DNA from: a bacterium
Lineage (GTDB): Bacteria; Zhuqueibacterota; QNDG01; JAFGCO01
Direction of reading: 5' to 3'
Length of the DNA: 42,822 nt
Assembly (NCBI GenBank): GCA_016930535.1
Contig: JAFGGN010000104.1
Span: 1-42,822, forward strand
Shown: positions 14,552-23,707 of the stretch, one piece after another
Layout of the letters: each line of letters starts with the position of its first letter
How positions within the stretch are numbered: the stretch's first letter is position 1
Program-made: the position numbers and the translations under genes
The notes under the pieces: generated by a model
What the model saw: only the letters and a program-made list of their open reading frames with translations
The model's database searches: none
What the model was told of the DNA's origin: nothing

Positions 14552-17416
14552 TCAGCATTTGCCTTCATAGCGGACGATGGTGGCTCCGGGTTCCGACAGG
14601 ATACGGAGGGATCCGCCGATGGCCGCGGCACGCTTCCGCATGTTGTTCAGTCCGTTGCCCCGCTGCAGCTTCGTGGTGTCGAAACCCCGCCCGTTGTCAC
14701 CGAATTCGATGGTCAGTCGGTGGTGTGAGCAATCGACCGAGAGCACCATTTCAGTGCACGCGCTGTACTTGATGCTGTTGTGAATCGCTTCCTTGAAAAT
14801 CAGATACAGATTCTGCCGCGTCTCCATATCCAGGCGGATGTTTTTCAGCGTATCGATGTTGCGGCTTTTCCAGAGAATGTTGTTCGAGTTCAGCAGGTTT
14901 TCATAACTGTCGTAAAGCCGGCCCAGCAGGTCGTGCAGGGAATCGCGATGCGGATTCACGAGCCATACGATATCGCTCATGCTGTCGATCAGGTTTCGCG
15001 CGATATCACCCATGTGCCGTATCTGGCGGCCGGTATCAGGCTCGACTGATACCGGCAGCTGCCGGGCGATGACCTGGCTGACAATGGAGATTTCACTCAG
15101 ACCCGATCCGATGTCGTCATGCAGATCCGCGGCAATCTTTGTGCGGAGCCGTTCAAGAGCCAGGAGCCGCTGAATTTTCAGCCGCAGGAACAGCAGGGTC
15201 AGCGCGGTCACGGTCAGGAAGCAGATTGTGATAAACCACCATGTTTTCCAGAACGGAGGAGCGATGATAAAAGAGAGTGATGCGGGCCGGCTCCAGGGCC
15301 CCCATTCGATCCGTGAGCAGACCTCGAGCCGGTAAGTTCCCTGGGTCAGGTTCGTGTACTGGACGTAAGGATGCAGAGTTTCCACCCAGTGCGGATCGAT
15401 GCCGGACAGGCGGACACGGTATCTTACACGATGCGGCATACAGAAATCGATTCCGGTAAATTCAAACCTGAAATAATTCTCGAAGTGCCTGAACCGGTGC
15501 CGGGCGAGCATTTCGGCAGGTATGGTCCGGTCGAAAAGCTGAATGCTGGTGATGTGTGTCTCCGGAGGTGCCGGGTCGATACAGTCCCTGGCCGGATCAT
15601 AGCAGGTGACGCCTTTGACTGTTCCGATCCATATGCGGCCGGCACGGTCCTCCATATAGGCCCCCTGATTGCATTCGTTGCTGGCCAGACCGTCGGCTTT
15701 CTGTATGTGCCGGATCCTGACAGGCGAGGAGCGGGTGTCCACGATGTTCAATCCGTTGTCCGTTGTCAGAAATAATTTTCCGTCCTCCCCCTCGAGTATC
15801 CCCAGCACGGAATTGTTCGACAATCCGTCCCCGATATCGATCGTATCCGTTTTGCCCTGACCGGAAATAAGCAGTCCGTAGGCATTGGTTCCGAACATCA
15901 GCCGGCCGTCACGGGTTTCCAGCATGGACCAGACGGTTTTTCCCTCCAGTTCCGGCACCTGCCGGAACGGTTTCAGATCCCGGTCTTCCGTGATGAGCAC
16001 GCCCTGACCGTCCGTGCCCCAGAGTATGGTCCCGTCGGCTCTGATCAGGGATGAAACAATCGCGGCTTCGGCCCGGCCGTTATCGAATCCGAGTGTATCG
16101 GTCACGTCCCGGTCGTCGATCACGCATATGCCGCCGTCATACGTTCCCGCATAAAGGGTTCCATGTATATCATGGGCGAGTGCCCATACCGAATTACTAG
16201 TCAGATCCCCCGGGTCCGAAATGTTCCTGCATCTTCCGTTTTCCAGAATACTGACTCCGCCGTCGTCCGTACCGATGACAAGAGCGCCGGTACCGGTTTC
16301 GTGAATCGCGAGCACCATGTCACCGCACAATCCCGAAGACCTGTCGCGCAGATCCCACTTCCGCCCGTCGAAAAGGGAGAGTCCTGCATCCGTGCCGAAT
16401 GCCAGTGTGCCGTCCTTCAGCTGACTGATGGCCCAGACGCTGTTGTCGGGCAAACCAGTGGATTCGTCGTAAGTGAAAAAAACACCGGGGCGGCAGATGC
16501 ACAGACCGCCGCCATCCGTGCCCATGAACAGAGTCCCGTTCGGTCCCTGTACGGTGCACCAGACAAAGCTGTTGGACAGGCCGTGCCGGCTGTCCAGTAC
16601 ATCGGTGACGGATCCGTTCCGGACAAAGGCCGCGCCTTCGTCCGTGGATACGATCAGATTTCCTTCTGTGTCCTCCATGATATGATTGACGCCGGAGCCG
16701 GGAAGATCATGGACACGCAGAGGGGGTGCACCGGACCGGCAGAGAATCAATCCTTCAGCCGTACCGATATAAAGGGTATGGCTGGAATCGATAAACAGGG
16801 CCCGGATCTCGGGAAAACGGCGGTTGAGATCCCCTGAAAAAGGGGCAAGCTCCCCGTTTTTGCTGATATAAATCCCTTTATCCAGTGTTCCGAATACGAT
16901 CTGTCCGGCGGAATCCTGGACCATGCACTGCACCCTGTCACTGACAAAACCCTGTTCCGTACCCCATTGTCTGATCGAATCACCGGACTCGATCCAGATG
17001 CCGGATGCGTCGGTTGCATAGTAACGGGTGCCGTCCGAAGCGATCAGGATGCCGTGAATATGATCGCCGGCCAGTGCATGCTCATGAAAACGACCGTGAT
17101 GATACAGGCTGACGCCCCTGCGCGTGCCGATGATCAATGTGTCCCCCTGGACCGCCAGGGTCTGAATATCGTCCGAACGGAGCCCGTCACTGATCCGGAA
17201 ATTCTGAAACCGGATGCCGTCCCATCTCGACAGACCGCTCGTTGTGCCGATCCACAGATATCCTTCATGGTCCCTGACGATGTTCAGAACCTGGGAATAG
17301 ACCAGGCCGTCGTCTACGGACAGATGCCGTTGTATCCTGATTTGGGTCAGGCCCTGGCTGGCGGCAAGTAACCATAAAAATAAAAATGCAGTGAATTGTC
17401 TGCCGGTCGCTTTCAT
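14552..17416 (-). CDS. Sensor histidine kinase with two-component-regulator propeller repeats (NarL-type)
   Basis: About 954 residues from the ATG at 17416, which has AGGA eight bases upstream and a signal peptide (KATGRQFTAFLFLWLLAASQG). Frame extends to 17548 but those codons lack a leader. Residues about 30-640 are a periplasmic pair of beta-propellers built from Reg_prop repeats such as GYLWIGTTSGLSRWDG and GTLFMGTDGGGL; a Y_Y_Y-type domain (about 655-715) and one membrane helix (WWFITICFLTVTALTLLFL) follow. The kinase core has a HisKA_3 dimerisation helix with His766 in AADLHDDIGSG, and an HATPase with EAIHNSIKYS and GDNGRGFD. This is a NarX-like architecture with the Bacteroidota-style sensor used for carbohydrate sensing. 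No receiver or AraC domain is fused, unlike hybrid versions; it works with the adjacent NarL-type regulator. Confidence 0.9.
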   Translation of the reverse strand: MKATGRQFTAFLFLWLLAASQGLTQIRIQRHLSVDDGLVYSQVLNIVRDHEGYLWIGTTSGLSRWDGIRFQNFRISDGLRSDDIQTLAVQGDTLIIGTRRGVSLYHHGRFHEHALAGDHIHGILIASDGTRYYATDASGIWIESGDSIRQWGTEQGFVSDRVQCMVQDSAGQIVFGTLDKGIYISKNGELAPFSGDLNRRFPEIRALFIDSSHTLYIGTAEGLILCRSGAPPLRVHDLPGSGVNHIMEDTEGNLIVSTDEGAAFVRNGSVTDVLDSRHGLSNSFVWCTVQGPNGTLFMGTDGGGLCICRPGVFFTYDESTGLPDNSVWAISQLKDGTLAFGTDAGLSLFDGRKWDLRDRSSGLCGDMVLAIHETGTGALVIGTDDGGVSILENGRCRNISDPGDLTSNSVWALAHDIHGTLYAGTYDGGICVIDDRDVTDTLGFDNGRAEAAIVSSLIRADGTILWGTDGQGVLITEDRDLKPFRQVPELEGKTVWSMLETRDGRLMFGTNAYGLLISGQGKTDTIDIGDGLSNNSVLGILEGEDGKLFLTTDNGLNIVDTRSSPVRIRHIQKADGLASNECNQGAYMEDRAGRIWIGTVKGVTCYDPARDCIDPAPPETHITSIQLFDRTIPAEMLARHRFRHFENYFRFEFTGIDFCMPHRVRYRVRLSGIDPHWVETLHPYVQYTNLTQGTYRLEVCSRIEWGPWSRPASLSFIIAPPFWKTWWFITICFLTVTALTLLFLRLKIQRLLALERLRTKIAADLHDDIGSGLSEISIVSQVIARQLPVSVEPDTGRQIRHMGDIARNLIDSMSDIVWLVNPHRDSLHDLLGRLYDSYENLLNSNNILWKSRNIDTLKNIRLDMETRQNLYLIFKEAIHNSIKYSACTEMVLSVDCSHHRLTIEFGDNGRGFDTTKLQRGNGLNNMRKRAAAIGGSLRILSEPGATIVRYEGKC

Positions 17417-17560
17417 GCATGTCATCCTGATCGTCGTTTCAAACGATGGGGTCCGCATCATCCGGCATGCGGGTTCCGGATTGACTGTGCGTGGTGCATG
17501 TTGTATTCTGGGTTCAAACATGTTACGCATTCTGTTCTTCAAATGCAATAAAAAGGTTCA

Positions 17561-17589
17561 TTGACATTCTGCGGGAAATTTTATAAAAT
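17561..17589 (+). promoter_or_regulatory. Sigma70-type promoter, probably for the TraB/GumN gene
   Basis: TTGACA (17561-17566), 17 bases, TAAAAT (17584-17589). It implies a leader of about 195 bases before the ATG at 17792 that contains two strong hairpins. The same TTGACA-N17-TAAAAT pair precedes trkH. Confidence 0.6.
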
Positions 17590-17650
17590 ATATCTGTATA
17601 CCGGAGGGATGCAGGCGTTTCCGGTCACGGAAAACGGTTTCATGAACAAT

Positions 17651-17746
17651 TGAAGCTCCCCGCGGCACACCGCGGGGAAGCTTCATCTGTAAATTAAAAA
17701 TGATTTATATTCGCGCGCATTCCCCGCTGTATACAGCAGGGAATGC
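17651..17746 (+). other. Two tandem strong hairpins in a long 5' leader
   Basis: Hairpin 1: TGAAGCTCCCCGCGG (17651-17665) pairs with CCGCGGGGAAGCTTCA (17670-17685), 15 bp with a single bulged A and a four-base loop. Hairpin 2: GCATTCCCCGCTG (17717-17729), TATA, CAGCAGGGAATGC (17734-17746), 13 bp with one G-U type mismatch. Neither is followed by a T run on either strand. A 14-codon frame (17609-17653) ends exactly where hairpin 1 begins, but its GGAGGG touches the ATG, so translation is doubtful. They lie between divergent genes, so they may be an RNA leader element, a small RNA or a palindromic repeat pair. Confidence 0.6.
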
Positions 17747-17791
17747 GTTCGCTGTTCAGATTCGATCATGGGTCCAAATCGCGGAGATATC

Positions 17792-18694
17792 ATGAAAAAG
17801 TTATTATGGTGCCATTTCACATGGATACTGGCCTGGATCTGCATCTTGTCCGTACCGGTTCCGGCCGGTAATCCCGGCCACCGGAGCCTGTGTTTATGGA
17901 CAGCCGACGGACCTGATTTTTCTGTGAGCATACTAGGATCCATTCATGTGCTGGGTGCCGCGGATTATCCGCTGGATCCCGCAATCGAGAGCGCTTACCG
18001 GAACGCGGAGGCCGTCTACTTTGAAATCGACATGGACAGCACATCGCTGCCCGCCGTACAGGGAAAAATCATGATGGCAGGCATGCTGAAAGGACAGACG
18101 CTGTCGGATGTGCTCGGAGATTCCGTTTCCGGGGAGCTGAAAAAGATGCTGCTTCGGTTTAATGTCCCTTTTGAAACCGTACAGGCATTCAAACCCTGGT
18201 TCGTGGCTTCCATGCTGACCATGATCAAGCTGAATGCGCTGGGCGTGGGTCAGCAGTACGGCGTGGATCAGTACTTTTACGGTAAGGCGCTCGGGGATCA
18301 GAAACGCAGGGGAAGTATGGAAGCCATTGCGGATCAGATCGGGTGTTTTTCGGCCATGGATAAGGCCATGGAGCAGGCGCTCCTTCTGGAAACCCTGAAT
18401 TCGCTGGACAGCCTTGAATATGAATTCCTCGAACTGAAAACAGCCTGGGCAACAGGAGATGTCATGGCGATTGATTCACTCATGAACCGGGACATGGATG
18501 ACTATCCGGAGTTGAGCAAAGTCCTGGTCGGCGACAGAAACCGGAAATGGGCGGAACGTGTAAAGCGGATCGTCCGGAACAGGGAAAATGCGATGATCAT
18601 CGTGGGCGCCGGGCATCTGGTGGGGAAGGAAAGCCTCATCGAGCTGCTCGGCCGGGAGGGAATGGTTTTTGAACAGCAGGAGCAAATGCAATGA
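17792..18694 (+). CDS. TraB/GumN (TraB/PrgY/GumN) family exported protein
   Basis: About 300 residues from the ATG at 17792, which has GGAG six bases upstream and a hydrophobic leader (LLWCHFTWILAWICILSVPVPAG). The fold is recognised by the N-terminal ILGSIHVLGAADYPL motif and the C-terminal MIIVGAGHLVG motif, each contributing a conserved G-x2-H. A QQYGVDQYF segment lies in the middle. This family belongs to the erythromycin-esterase-like/Tiki superfamily, whose Tiki members are metal-dependent proteases; the bacterial members are uncharacterised. Probably periplasmic. Usual length for the family. It is monocistronic, with its own promoter and long leader, and a repeat tract begins about ten bases after its stop. 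Confidence 0.85.
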   Translation: MKKLLWCHFTWILAWICILSVPVPAGNPGHRSLCLWTADGPDFSVSILGSIHVLGAADYPLDPAIESAYRNAEAVYFEIDMDSTSLPAVQGKIMMAGMLKGQTLSDVLGDSVSGELKKMLLRFNVPFETVQAFKPWFVASMLTMIKLNALGVGQQYGVDQYFYGKALGDQKRRGSMEAIADQIGCFSAMDKAMEQALLLETLNSLDSLEYEFLELKTAWATGDVMAIDSLMNRDMDDYPELSKVLVGDRNRKWAERVKRIVRNRENAMIIVGAGHLVGKESLIELLGREGMVFEQQEQMQ

Positions 18695-18699
18695 TAAAA

Positions 18700-18856
18700 A
18701 CCTTGGCAGATGGAGAGTGAAACGGTGCCTCGGAGCGGAGGAGAAACGGAGAATACTTACTGTCTCCGTTTCACCGGATCTCCGGTTCTCCGTTTCACGG
18801 TCCCGTCCAACGATACAGCCTGATCTTTGTTCTTTGGTCTTTGTTCTTCATTCTTC
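18700..18856. repeat. Composite intergenic repeat tract 3
   Basis: Fills the whole gap between the convergent TraB/GumN and GH5 genes. It contains GTGAAACGG, GAGAAACGGAGA, CTCCGTTTCACCGG and CTCCGTTTCACGG segments that can pair with each other, then five 7-bp units GATCTTT, GTTCTTT, GGTCTTT, GTTCTTC, ATTCTTC (18822-18856). The last base of the array is the first base of the complement of the GH5 stop codon (18856-18858). Confidence 0.8.
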
Positions 18857-19899
18857 TATTGAGAGAGTTCCAGCTTCACAATCGCCCCGAAATAAGTAGG
18901 CGTGTAGTTCCAGTTCTCGAGCATCTGCGGGCCTGCATCGGCGTGAAAGCACCAGGCCGTCCAGCAGAACTGACGGGCCTTCATATAGTCGCGCAGACGT
19001 TTAAAATAGGCTTCATCGCCGCTGTCACCGCCCCATTCCCCCACGATCAGGGGCAGCAAATCGCCGGTGTTTCCCCAGTAATAATCCCAGTTCGTATTTT
19101 TCCAGGGGTAGGGATGTGTATCGTAAACGATATTTTCCCCATCGAGTGCGTAGCCGCTGCGTATGCCGCTCAAATCGAACCCCCAGTCGAGACCTGATGC
19201 GATCACGAGATTATTGGCCCCGGTTGCGCGAATTTCATCGAGCAGGGTCTGATGCCCCGGGGTCCGGTAGGTAAGCTTCGTGGCGATGCCGTTTACGACG
19301 ACATCCTCGGTTACCGTGCCGCCATGCTTCCAGATTTCCCAGGAGACATTGTAAGGCTCGTTGTATATTTCAAACAGCACGGCCGGATTGTTTTTGTACA
19401 ATGCGGCCAGATCCCTCCAGAAGAGGACGGATAACGAATCGGGCATTTTATGCTGCCCGATGTTTTGGCCCCATTCTCCCGCATTGTTCCAGTGCAGTTC
19501 AAGCCAGATGTACACTTCCTTATCGAGTGCGCGCTCCACCAGTTCATCCACAAGCGCGCGGTACCGGACACCGTTGTCCCTCTGCTCGGGTCCGTGTCCG
19601 TACCAGCGGTCCTGGGACAGCGGAATACGCAGCAGATTGCAGCCCCATTCATCCACGGCGATTCCGAATGATTGCAGCACATGGCTCTCATTGGCGTCCC
19701 ATTCCAGTCCCGGGATATTGACGCCTCGCAGGAGCATCTTCTCTCCCTGATCATTCATGATCCACCGGCTTTCCGTATGCAGGGCCGGGAGCGTGTAGAC
19801 CGGTTCGTTTTCCGGAGCGGCCGGGCTTTTGCTGCACCTGTTCAGCAGCAATAAGCCTGATAACACGGTCAGAAATATTGAAAATCGAACCATTTTCAT
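18856..19899 (-). CDS. GH5-family glycoside hydrolase (cellulase/mannanase-like)
   Basis: A 347-residue exported enzyme with a hydrophobic leader and Cys22 (LLNRC), a poor lipobox, so either a lipoprotein or a cleaved signal. The mature part is a GH5 (beta/alpha)8 barrel: LRGVNIPGLEW, NLLRIPLSQDRW, the acid/base glutamate Glu181 in FEIYNEPYN, substrate-binding YDTHPYPW, and the nucleophile Glu288 in LIVGEWGG. GH5 enzymes cut beta-1,4-glucans or mannans. Length is normal for a single catalytic domain. No binding module or T9SS tail is present, unlike the second GH5 in the window. Its stop codon abuts a 7-bp repeat array. Confidence 0.88.
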   Translation of the reverse strand: MKMVRFSIFLTVLSGLLLLNRCSKSPAAPENEPVYTLPALHTESRWIMNDQGEKMLLRGVNIPGLEWDANESHVLQSFGIAVDEWGCNLLRIPLSQDRWYGHGPEQRDNGVRYRALVDELVERALDKEVYIWLELHWNNAGEWGQNIGQHKMPDSLSVLFWRDLAALYKNNPAVLFEIYNEPYNVSWEIWKHGGTVTEDVVVNGIATKLTYRTPGHQTLLDEIRATGANNLVIASGLDWGFDLSGIRSGYALDGENIVYDTHPYPWKNTNWDYYWGNTGDLLPLIVGEWGGDSGDEAYFKRLRDYMKARQFCWTAWCFHADAGPQMLENWNYTPTYFGAIVKLELSQ

Positions 19900-19919
19900 A
19901 AACAGCCTTCCGAATTTAA

Positions 19920-20530
19920 AAGAAATGATGGACAGTGGACCGTAAACTGCAGCGGAGAAGAGGAGATACGGTGAAACGGCGAATTAAATCATCGACTGCA
20001 GACGGCCGACCGCTTAAAAGCAGTAGAAGGGTAAATGGGTATATGAGTATATGGGATCCCGCTGCCCATCCCCCTAAAAGAAGACTGCGGACGGCAAGAC
20101 GGCGGAATCCCAAATATCAAATCCCAAAAAACAAATAAATTACAAATTTCAAATACCAAACGAAATTGGCAACGCGAATGGCTGGTCTCAGACCGAGAAT
20201 GCGTCGGAGAACCGGAGACGCGGTGAAACGGAGACTGAAAACCGACCTCGCCTTTTTCTCCGTCTCCCCGTTTATCATCTCCCCGATTCACGCTCCAACC
20301 CAACGAGTGCTCAATCTCCCTTGGTCTTTAATCTTTGTTCTTTAATCTTTAATCTTGTCTCTTTATTTTTATTCTCCGTTTCTCCTTCTCTCCGAGGCTC
20401 CGTTTCACGCTCTGAACCAACGACCCTATGACCCAACAGACCCAGCGACCCAATGGACCGCAGGCGGCAGACCGCCGGTGCATGAAAAGGAGACGGGGTG
20501 AAACGGGGAGAAAAGCAATGATGAATCTGA
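19920..20530. repeat. Composite intergenic repeat tract 4 (largest)
   Basis: The gap 19900-20673 has no credible gene. Modules in order: GGTGAAACGG; five 8-bp units (20013-20052) inside a 65-base core (20008-20072) that is the inverse of 9761-9825; AAGAAGACTGCGGACGGC; an A/T-rich module with AAATATCAAATCCC and ACAAATAAATTACAAATTTC (about 20110-20160); CCGGAGACGCGGTGAAACGG and its complements; five 7-bp units GGTCTTT/AATCTTT/GTTCTTT (20323-20357); CTCCGTTTCACGC; six 8-bp units around GACCC (20411-20458). The order matches tract 1 read on its minus strand. Confidence 0.85.
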
Positions 20531-20585
20531 TCAACAGCGATTCATCTGTACTTCACTAAACAAAAGTCCGGTGCCACAGCATTTT

Positions 20586-20611
20586 AAAAATCAATTATTG
20601 GTGATTGATTT
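20586..20611 (-). terminator. Candidate terminator at the end of the BMC operon
   Basis: AAATCAAT (20588-20595) and ATTGATTT (20604-20611) are perfect inverted copies with an eight-base loop; on the minus strand the stem is followed by a run of five T residues. It lies 63 bases beyond the rhaB stop. The stem is A/T-rich, so the call is tentative. Between it and rhaB (20650-20673) is a degenerate CGTTTCCCCGTTCCCCCGTC stretch of the intergenic repeat type. Confidence 0.4.
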
Positions 20612-20673
20612 GTGCTGGATGTCGTTAAACAATCCGGTTTTGTTTTACACTCGTTTCCCCGTTCCCCCGTCTC

Positions 20674-22146
20674 TTATAAACGCTGTCTCCACTTTTTCAA
20701 TTTTTCATATCCTTCGTCCCAGTGATCCGTATTTTCGGGCAGGAAGTCACGGACCGGGAACGAGCGGGCAACGAGATCGCGCCCGACTTCGATAGAGGCC
20801 AGCTGGCCGGAAGCCATGGCCTGGGTCAGCACGTTGCCGAGCGCCGTGGCTTCCACAGGACCGGCCATGACCGGAATACCGAGCGCGTCCGCCGTGAACT
20901 GGTTGAGCAGGCTGTTCATGGAGCCTCCGCCCACCACATGCAGCACTTCGATCCGGTTTTGCTGATACGTGTTGATTTTCTCGATCACCTCGCGGTATTT
21001 AAGCGCCAGGCTTTCCAGAATGCACCGGACAAACTGACCGCGCGTTTCCGGTGCCGGCTGGCCGGTTTCTTTGCAATGATCCTGAATGGCCTCGAGCATG
21101 TTCGCGGGTTTAAGGAAGGCCGGATTATCCACATCGATCAGGCACCAGAACGGATCGCAGGCTTTCGCTTCTTTTAAAAGCACCGTATAGTCGCAGTCCT
21201 CCTGCCATTGCCTGCGGCATTCTTCCAGGAACCACATGCCGGGTACGTTTTTCAGAAAACGGATCGTATCACCGACACCGCCCTCATTCGTATAATTGCC
21301 TTCGAGCGTTTCCGTATTGATCAGCGGATTTTGAAGCTCGATGCCCAGAAGAGACCATGTACCGGAGCTCACATAAGCCCAGTTGGCCGCATTTCCTGCC
21401 GGTACGGCGGCCACGGCACTGGCCGTGTCATGCGAGGCGGGTGCGATCACACTTTTCACATCGAGACCCGTTTCATCTTTAATTTCATCTTTCAGCGCTC
21501 CGATGATGCTTCCGGCGGGGATGATATCCGCCATCAGGTGCATGGGCAGCCCGAGCTGCTGGAACAGGGCGATGTCCCATTGCCGCGCATGGGCGTTCAG
21601 AAGCTGGGATGTGGAGGCGATGGTGTATTCGGTCCGCCGCTCTCCGGTCAGCATGAAGTGGAACAGGTCGGGCATGAAAAGAAGGGATTCGGCAATCTCG
21701 AGCACCGGATGCCGGGATTCGACCATGCTCAGGAGCTGAAACACGGAATTGAGTTCCATGAACTGAATGCCCGTGGCCGAATACATGGCGGTTTTCGATG
21801 ATTTTTCAAACGCCTTCTGCATCATACCCCGTGTCCGGCCGTCCCGGTAGCAGTAAGGATTGCCGAGCAGCACGTCGTCGCGTCCCACGAATCCGAAATC
21901 CACGCCCCAGGTATCCACACCGATTCCCGTGATATCCCGGTTTCCGGAAGCGGCAATTTTTATCATGCCCTGTTTGATCTCGTGAAACAATCCCAGAAGA
22001 TCCCATTGAAAATGGCCGAGATTCAGGATCTGATGGTTGGGAAAGCGGTGTATCTCGGTTAGCCGGATGGTGTCGTCCATATCGGCCAGCATCACGCGGC
22101 CGCTGGAAGCACCGAGATCTACGGCGATGTATCTGGCAGGAGTCAT
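20674..22146 (-). CDS. rhaB: Rhamnulokinase
   Basis: A 490-residue FGGY-family kinase with the rhamnulokinase-specific opening YIAVDLGASSGRVMLA, GIGVDTWGVDFGFV, a substrate-pocket segment NPYCYRDGRT, and the ATP-binding HVVGGGSMNSLLNQFTADALGIPV. It phosphorylates L-rhamnulose (often also L-fuculose) to the 1-phosphate in the cytoplasm, the substrate of the class II aldolase encoded upstream. It is the last gene of the leftward BMC operon. AGAGGGA lies seven bases before the ATG. The sugar isomerase that would precede it is not in the window. Confidence 0.93.
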   Translation of the reverse strand: MTPARYIAVDLGASSGRVMLADMDDTIRLTEIHRFPNHQILNLGHFQWDLLGLFHEIKQGMIKIAASGNRDITGIGVDTWGVDFGFVGRDDVLLGNPYCYRDGRTRGMMQKAFEKSSKTAMYSATGIQFMELNSVFQLLSMVESRHPVLEIAESLLFMPDLFHFMLTGERRTEYTIASTSQLLNAHARQWDIALFQQLGLPMHLMADIIPAGSIIGALKDEIKDETGLDVKSVIAPASHDTASAVAAVPAGNAANWAYVSSGTWSLLGIELQNPLINTETLEGNYTNEGGVGDTIRFLKNVPGMWFLEECRRQWQEDCDYTVLLKEAKACDPFWCLIDVDNPAFLKPANMLEAIQDHCKETGQPAPETRGQFVRCILESLALKYREVIEKINTYQQNRIEVLHVVGGGSMNSLLNQFTADALGIPVMAGPVEATALGNVLTQAMASGQLASIEVGRDLVARSFPVRDFLPENTDHWDEGYEKLKKWRQRL

Positions 22147-22278
22147 GTTCGGTTCCCTCTTTCGCTTTATAAAACCGGAAAATGATTGATATCAGTGCAT
22201 TACGGTCCTGATCCGATGCGGCATACCGGACATTTCATGACGGTGTGATGCACGGCCGACCCGGTTTTGGTTCCCGGA

Positions 22279-23559
22279 TCATTTTCCATCCACAATCACG
22301 CCGACACCGTCGGGGATGACCGTGATTTTCGCGTCCTTTCCCTTGATCCTCCGGGCCTTTTCCAGGGCCTTGTCAACCGTGAAGGCATGATCCATATGCA
22401 TGGCCCGGATCATTTCCGGATCGCACAGATCCGTGACCAGGATGACCCTGAACCGGCTGAGAATGCGCGCGAGAATCTGATATTCCCATTGATCGGGTAC
22501 GGTTTGATCCTTGGGCACTTCGAGGGCAGCATCGAGCACCGCCTTCGGATGGGCCGCAGCGGCCAGGCGGCCGAAAAAGGATTCTCCGCCATGCCCGTCT
22601 TTGCACCCGGAAACCATGATGATCACCCCGTCTTCTGCAGCCGTGGCTTCCGCAGCCGTCATGCCCTTGACCGATTGATAGACGTTCTGATCCAGCGGAT
22701 ACCCGCCGTTGGTCGTGATCACAATATCCGCAGGAACACGCGGGACCCGGCACAGACCGTTCAGAAATTTGCAGCCCTCCGTATGGGCCTTTTCCCGGTG
22801 TCCCGCCACGGCATGGATCACTTCTTTTTTATGGTTAAGCACCACGTTCATGATAAAGGCCAGATCGGCCTGTTCCGCCGCAGCGATCATGTCCAGATGA
22901 ATCGGATTCCCGTCGAGCACGCCGGTCCGGGCATGGTCGCTGTCAATGAATTCGGAACAATGATTGTACAGCACGGTACGGTATCCGGCGACACCCGGCA
23001 GCACGCTTTTCCGTCCGCCCGAAAATCCGGCGAAGAAATGCGGTTCGATGAATCCCTCTGCGATCAGCAGGTCCGTTTCCACGGCCCTGCGGTTGATCCA
23101 GCACTCGCCGCCCGAGGGCAGCCTGCCGATACGGACCATGTCCGCCTCTTTTCTGGCATCGTGAATCACGATCCGTTCATTCCGGATCACGGTTTCGCCG
23201 AACAGCGCGACCATTTCATCTGCTGTTGTGGCCCGGTGATACCCCGTGGCCACCAGAATGGTGACATCGATGCCCGGCTCGGACGACCGGATGGTCTCCA
23301 GCAGAATGGGAAGCGTCAGACGGCTCGGCACGGGACGCGTATGGTCGCTCGTGATGAGCGTCAGCGATTTTTTGCCCCTGACCAGGGACTGAAGAGACGG
23401 ACTTCCGATGGGTTCTGCCAGGGCCCTGCGTACGATTTCTTCCTGGCCGGCCGGGGCCGTATAGGCATTGACGCTTGATTCCAGACAGGCTGCCACCTGA
23501 TCGTCCGGGATTTCAAGCCGGACGTGCGATTTGTCATAGGGAAGATGGATTACAGCCAT
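22279..23559 (-). CDS. larA: Nickel-dependent lactate racemase family protein (LarA-like)
   Basis: A 426-residue LarA-family enzyme. All residues known to hold the nickel-pincer cofactor and substrate in Lactiplantibacillus plantarum LarA are at the same positions: Asp72 and Arg75 (SDHTRP), His108 (ATGYHR), His174 (IEPHFF), Lys184 (GGRKS), His200 (LYNHC). The expected reaction is interconversion of L- and D-lactate or a close 2-hydroxyacid. The cofactor-making genes larB, larC and larE are not in the window. GAGGA precedes the start. Placed between ackA and rhaB, it fits a pathway whose end product is lactate. Some LarA homologues act on other hydroxyacids, so the substrate is inferred. Confidence 0.85.
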   Translation of the reverse strand: MAVIHLPYDKSHVRLEIPDDQVAACLESSVNAYTAPAGQEEIVRRALAEPIGSPSLQSLVRGKKSLTLITSDHTRPVPSRLTLPILLETIRSSEPGIDVTILVATGYHRATTADEMVALFGETVIRNERIVIHDARKEADMVRIGRLPSGGECWINRRAVETDLLIAEGFIEPHFFAGFSGGRKSVLPGVAGYRTVLYNHCSEFIDSDHARTGVLDGNPIHLDMIAAAEQADLAFIMNVVLNHKKEVIHAVAGHREKAHTEGCKFLNGLCRVPRVPADIVITTNGGYPLDQNVYQSVKGMTAAEATAAEDGVIIMVSGCKDGHGGESFFGRLAAAAHPKAVLDAALEVPKDQTVPDQWEYQILARILSRFRVILVTDLCDPEMIRAMHMDHAFTVDKALEKARRIKGKDAKITVIPDGVGVIVDGK

Positions 23560-23613
23560 ATTTTCCTCATGTCGATTATGTCCAAAGTTGCGGATTGCAG
23601 AACCATTGCCTGA

Positions 23614-23706
23614 GACGGTGAACCGGAGCGGGGGAGAGCCGGAGAAAAGATGATCAATTCAGCTTCTCCGTTTCACCCATACGCCGTTTCTCCGTTGCAT
23701 TTCACC
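23614..23706. repeat. Intergenic repeat tract 5 (inverted CCGTTTCAC module)
   Basis: Contains GACGGTGAACCGGAGCGGGG, CCGGAGAAAAG, CTTCTCCGTTTCACCC and CGTTTCTCCGTTGCATTTCACC. The segments can fold as GAG/CTC hairpins. The tract ends one base before the complement of the acetate kinase stop codon (23708-23710) and separates that gene from larA within the operon. Confidence 0.7.
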
Positions 23707-23707
23707 A

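Noticed and set aside
22267..23478. 403-aa frame on the plus strand opposite larA
   Set aside because: Antisense shadow; larA on the minus strand has all cofactor residues.
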